Assembly: GCA_014728955.1 (NCBI GenBank) | Contig: WJKT01000058.1 | Span: forward strand, 1 to 16,054 | DNA from: Candidatus Peregrinibacteria bacterium | Lineage (GTDB): Bacteria > Patescibacteriota > Gracilibacteria > UBA1369 > PNNO01 | DNA length: 16,054 nt | Direction: 5' to 3' | Shown here: positions 14,412 to 16,054 of the stretch, piece by piece | Layout: each line of letters begins with the position of its first letter | How positions within the stretch are numbered: position 1 is the first letter of the stretch | Made by a program: the position numbers and the translations under genes | The notes under the pieces: generated by a model | The model's input: the letters and a program-made list of their open reading frames with translations, nothing else | The model's database searches: none | Told to the model about the DNA's origin: nothing

Positions 14412-15686
14412 TTAATCTAATGTTCCGGTGTACATGGCTTTGTTTCCCAGATATTCTTCTATGCGCAATAATTGGTTATATTTGCATACTCTATCGGTTC
14501 TGCAGAGTGATCCTGTTTTAATTTGCCCCGTTTCCATAGCAACAACAAAATCGGCAATGGTGGTATCTTCGGTTTCTCCGCTTCGGTGTGAAACAACAGA
14601 TGTCCAGCCCGCTTTTTTTGCTTTTTTAATGGCATCTATGGTTTCGGTTATCGTTCCGATCTGATTTAATTTGATGAGGATTGAATTTGCAGCATTGTGC
14701 TCGATAGCTTTTGTAAGTCTTTTTACATTGGTAACAAGAAAATCATCACCGACAATTTGAATATCCTTACCTTGTTTTTGATTATGCAGTTTCCAGCCAT
14801 CCCAATCGTCTTCCGCTAAACCGTCTTCAATAGAAACCAGCGGATATTTCTCAGTCAATTTTTCATAATAAGCAATCATTTCTTCGCTATTGAGTTCACG
14901 TGGAGTTCCGTCAACGTTAATCATATATTTATCTTTTTCTTTATCATAAAATTCGCTTGCTGCTGCGTCTATAGCAAGTTTAATGGTGTCCCCGGCTTTA
15001 TATCCCGCCTGGTCAATCGCTTCTATAATAAGCTCGAATGCTTTTTCGTTATGCGGAAGATTCGGTGCAAATCCACCTTCATCACCGACGCCTGTTCCAA
15101 GGTCGTGTTTTTTTAAAATCTTTTTTAATGTGTGGAAAATTTCCGATCCCATTCTTAGTCCTTCCGAGAAGGAATTGGCTCCTACCGGCATAATCATGAA
15201 TTCCTGAATATCAAGCCCGCTGTCTGCGTGAGCTCCGCCGTTCATAATATTCATCATTGGTATCGGCATACGTTTTGCATGCGGATTGAGAAATTCAAAT
15301 AAAAACATATCTTTTGTTCGTGCTCCAAGATGAGCATATGCTAAAGAAACTCCTAAAATGGCGTTTGCTCCCAGATTTCCTTTGTTTTCAGTTCCGTCCA
15401 GTTCTATTAACTTATTATCAAGGGTTTCCTGCTCATACAACTCGTGTCCGACAATAGCCGTTTTAATGGTCGTATTAACATTGTTTACGGCTTTTTGTAC
15501 GCCTTTGCCGTGATAGCGCGCGTTATCACCATCACGCAGCTCTATTGCTTCGTGGACACCGGTTGAGGCACCGCTGGGAACCATAGCGCGAGCATGTGCG
15601 TTCTCACTCCACATCTCTACCTCGACGGTTGGATTACCGCGAGAATCGAGAATTTGACGTGCATGAATGTTTTTAATAGTAGGCAT
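14412..15686 (-). CDS. eno: Enolase (phosphopyruvate hydratase)
   Basis: Enolase interconverts 2-phosphoglycerate and phosphoenolpyruvate in glycolysis. The 424-residue protein matches the bacterial length. It shows ARQILDSRGNPTVEVE (9-24), PSGASTGVHEAIELRDGD (37-54), the catalytic-acid segment GVGDEGGFAPNL, the magnesium-ligand segments SIEDGLAEDDWDGW and GDDF, the catalytic lysine in LIKLNQIGT, and SHRSGETEDTTIADF. In the last motif the usual TGAPSRTDRVAKYN reads TGSLCRTDRVCKYN. I chose ATG 15686 because MPTIKNIHARQILDSRGNP is the family N-terminus; an ATG at 15791 would add 35 residues with no family match and would cross the divergent promoter region. No Shine-Dalgarno precedes it. It is the first gene of the eno-nnrD-pgeF strand block. 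Confidence 0.98.
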   Translation of the reverse strand: MPTIKNIHARQILDSRGNPTVEVEMWSENAHARAMVPSGASTGVHEAIELRDGDNARYHGKGVQKAVNNVNTTIKTAIVGHELYEQETLDNKLIELDGTENKGNLGANAILGVSLAYAHLGARTKDMFLFEFLNPHAKRMPIPMMNIMNGGAHADSGLDIQEFMIMPVGANSFSEGLRMGSEIFHTLKKILKKHDLGTGVGDEGGFAPNLPHNEKAFELIIEAIDQAGYKAGDTIKLAIDAAASEFYDKEKDKYMINVDGTPRELNSEEMIAYYEKLTEKYPLVSIEDGLAEDDWDGWKLHNQKQGKDIQIVGDDFLVTNVKRLTKAIEHNAANSILIKLNQIGTITETIDAIKKAKKAGWTSVVSHRSGETEDTTIADFVVAMETGQIKTGSLCRTDRVCKYNQLLRIEEYLGNKAMYTGTLD

Positions 15687-15704
15687 AAAGGAAAAATTAC
15701 AGGT

Positions 15705-15710
15705 AATATA
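15705..15710 (-). promoter_or_regulatory. Candidate -10 box for eno
   Basis: TATATT on the minus strand matches the -10 consensus at five of six. It predicts a start near 15698 and a leader of about 12 bases. The hexamer 17 bases upstream (TTTCGT) is a poor -35, so this is tentative. Confidence 0.3.
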
Positions 15711-15752
15711 GCTTGATTTACCGTAATACGAAAGCCGGTAAAACTCAAGTTT

Positions 15753-15781
15753 TTGCCTTACGGACGAAAATCGAGTACAAT
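15753..15781 (+). promoter_or_regulatory. Candidate promoter for the metallo-beta-lactamase-fold gene
   Basis: TTGCCT (15753-15758, four of six) and TACAAT (15776-15781, five of six) are separated by the ideal 17 bases. Transcription would start near 15788, about 19 bases before the ATG at 15807. It lies back to back with the eno promoter region. Confidence 0.5.
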
Positions 15782-15806
15782 TCTCCTGCATTTAACCGAT
15801 ATATTT

Positions 15807-16054
15807 ATGGAAATTACATGGCATGGCGAACGTTGTTTCACCATTAAAGGAGAAAGTACAACGATTGTTGTTGATCCATACGAAAAAAGTGATCATGTCC
15901 TGAAAGAAGTCGATGCTGATACGGTTTTATTAACCGGCGACTACGAAGGAACGGCTGTTTTACGCAAAGGAGCTGAAAAAGCTGAAATTATCAATTGGCC
16001 GGGAGAATATGAATTGAAAGGTGCTGCTATTTTGGCAATTCCTTCATATACCAA
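15807..16054 (+). CDS. UlaG-like metallo-beta-lactamase-fold protein, 5' part (cut by right edge)
   Basis: The first 82 residues match the start of the UlaG-like metallo-beta-lactamase-fold proteins common in Patescibacteria: ITWHGERCFTIKG (3-15), TIVVDPYEKS (19-28) and the later NWPGEYELKG (63-72). In active relatives the strand after 'DADTVLLT' carries the zinc motif HxHxDH. Here that position reads TGDYEGT (43-49), so the histidines are gone; only an aspartate remains. Either this is a non-catalytic member or the metal site is built differently. The rest of the protein is outside the window. It has a good promoter of its own and is divergent from eno. No function is assigned. Confidence 0.8.
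   Translation, partial: MEITWHGERCFTIKGESTTIVVDPYEKSDHVLKEVDADTVLLTGDYEGTAVLRKGAEKAEIINWPGEYELKGAAILAIPSYT

Noticed and set aside
15687..15791. Upstream ATG at 15791 extending enolase by 35 residues
   Set aside because: The extension matches no enolase N-terminus and crosses the divergent promoter at 15753-15781.
1..16054. Recoded TGA (glycine, code 25)
   Set aside because: QueG ends at a TGA exactly where the family should end, and no gene needs TGA read-through.
1..16054. Defence island, prophage, CRISPR or mobile element
   Set aside because: Every long frame is accounted for by housekeeping or surface genes; I saw no direct-repeat array, terminal inverted repeats, transposase or integrase motif.

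Overview
This is a gene-dense piece of a bacterial chromosome made almost wholly of core metabolic and cell-surface genes. I see no tRNA, rRNA, CRISPR, insertion sequence, integrase or phage gene. It uses the standard code: queG ends at a TGA, and no gene reads through TGA, which argues against the code-25 SR1/Gracilibacteria lineages. The small spacers, overlapping gene ends, trimmed protein N-termini and a metallo-beta-lactamase-like gene with a 'WPGEYE' signature are what I would expect in Patescibacteria (Candidate Phyla Radiation). A metabolically richer lineage such as Peregrinibacteria is possible. This placement is inference. No stretch over about 120 bases lacks a gene.

Layout. (1) 1-1777, minus strand: metK followed 4 bases later by ahcY (cut by the left edge), which together make and recycle the S-adenosylmethionine methyl donor. 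(2) 1870-6245, plus strand: a surface-glycan operon of a family 2 glycosyltransferase, a polyprenyl-phosphate sugar-1-phosphate transferase and an O-antigen ligase-like membrane protein with a TPR tail. (3) 6222-7349, minus: a YibE/F membrane protein, tail to tail with the ligase. (4) 7424-8752, plus: queG (epoxyqueuosine reductase) and a small membrane protein. (5) 8749-9273, minus: a PduO-type cobalamin adenosyltransferase, divergent from (6) folE-recR at 9369-10532, plus. (7) 10459-12460, minus: a fused ispDF followed by an overlapping ispE, three of the seven MEP-pathway activities for isoprenoids. (8) 12503-12856, minus: a stand-alone 81-residue membrane protein with its own promoter, Shine-Dalgarno and terminator. 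(9) 12858-15686, minus: eno, nnrD and pgeF, which are glycolysis plus two repair/quality-control enzymes. (10) 15807-16054, plus: start of a metallo-beta-lactamase-fold gene that has lost its metal-binding motif.

Themes. MetK and AhcY run the methyl cycle. FolE supplies dihydroneopterin triphosphate for queuosine or folate, QueG finishes queuosine using cobalamin, and the adenosyltransferase handles cobalamin. The MEP enzymes feed polyprenyl phosphate, the lipid carrier that the sugar-phosphate transferase loads. All three convergent gene pairs overlap in coding sequence. Only one gene has a clear Shine-Dalgarno, and several others have -10-like boxes so close to the start codon that near-leaderless transcripts are likely.

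No clearly new multi-gene system is evident. The best leads are the solo small membrane protein, the 74-base ispE/recR coding overlap, the divergent IspDF and the degenerate metallo-beta-lactamase-like protein.
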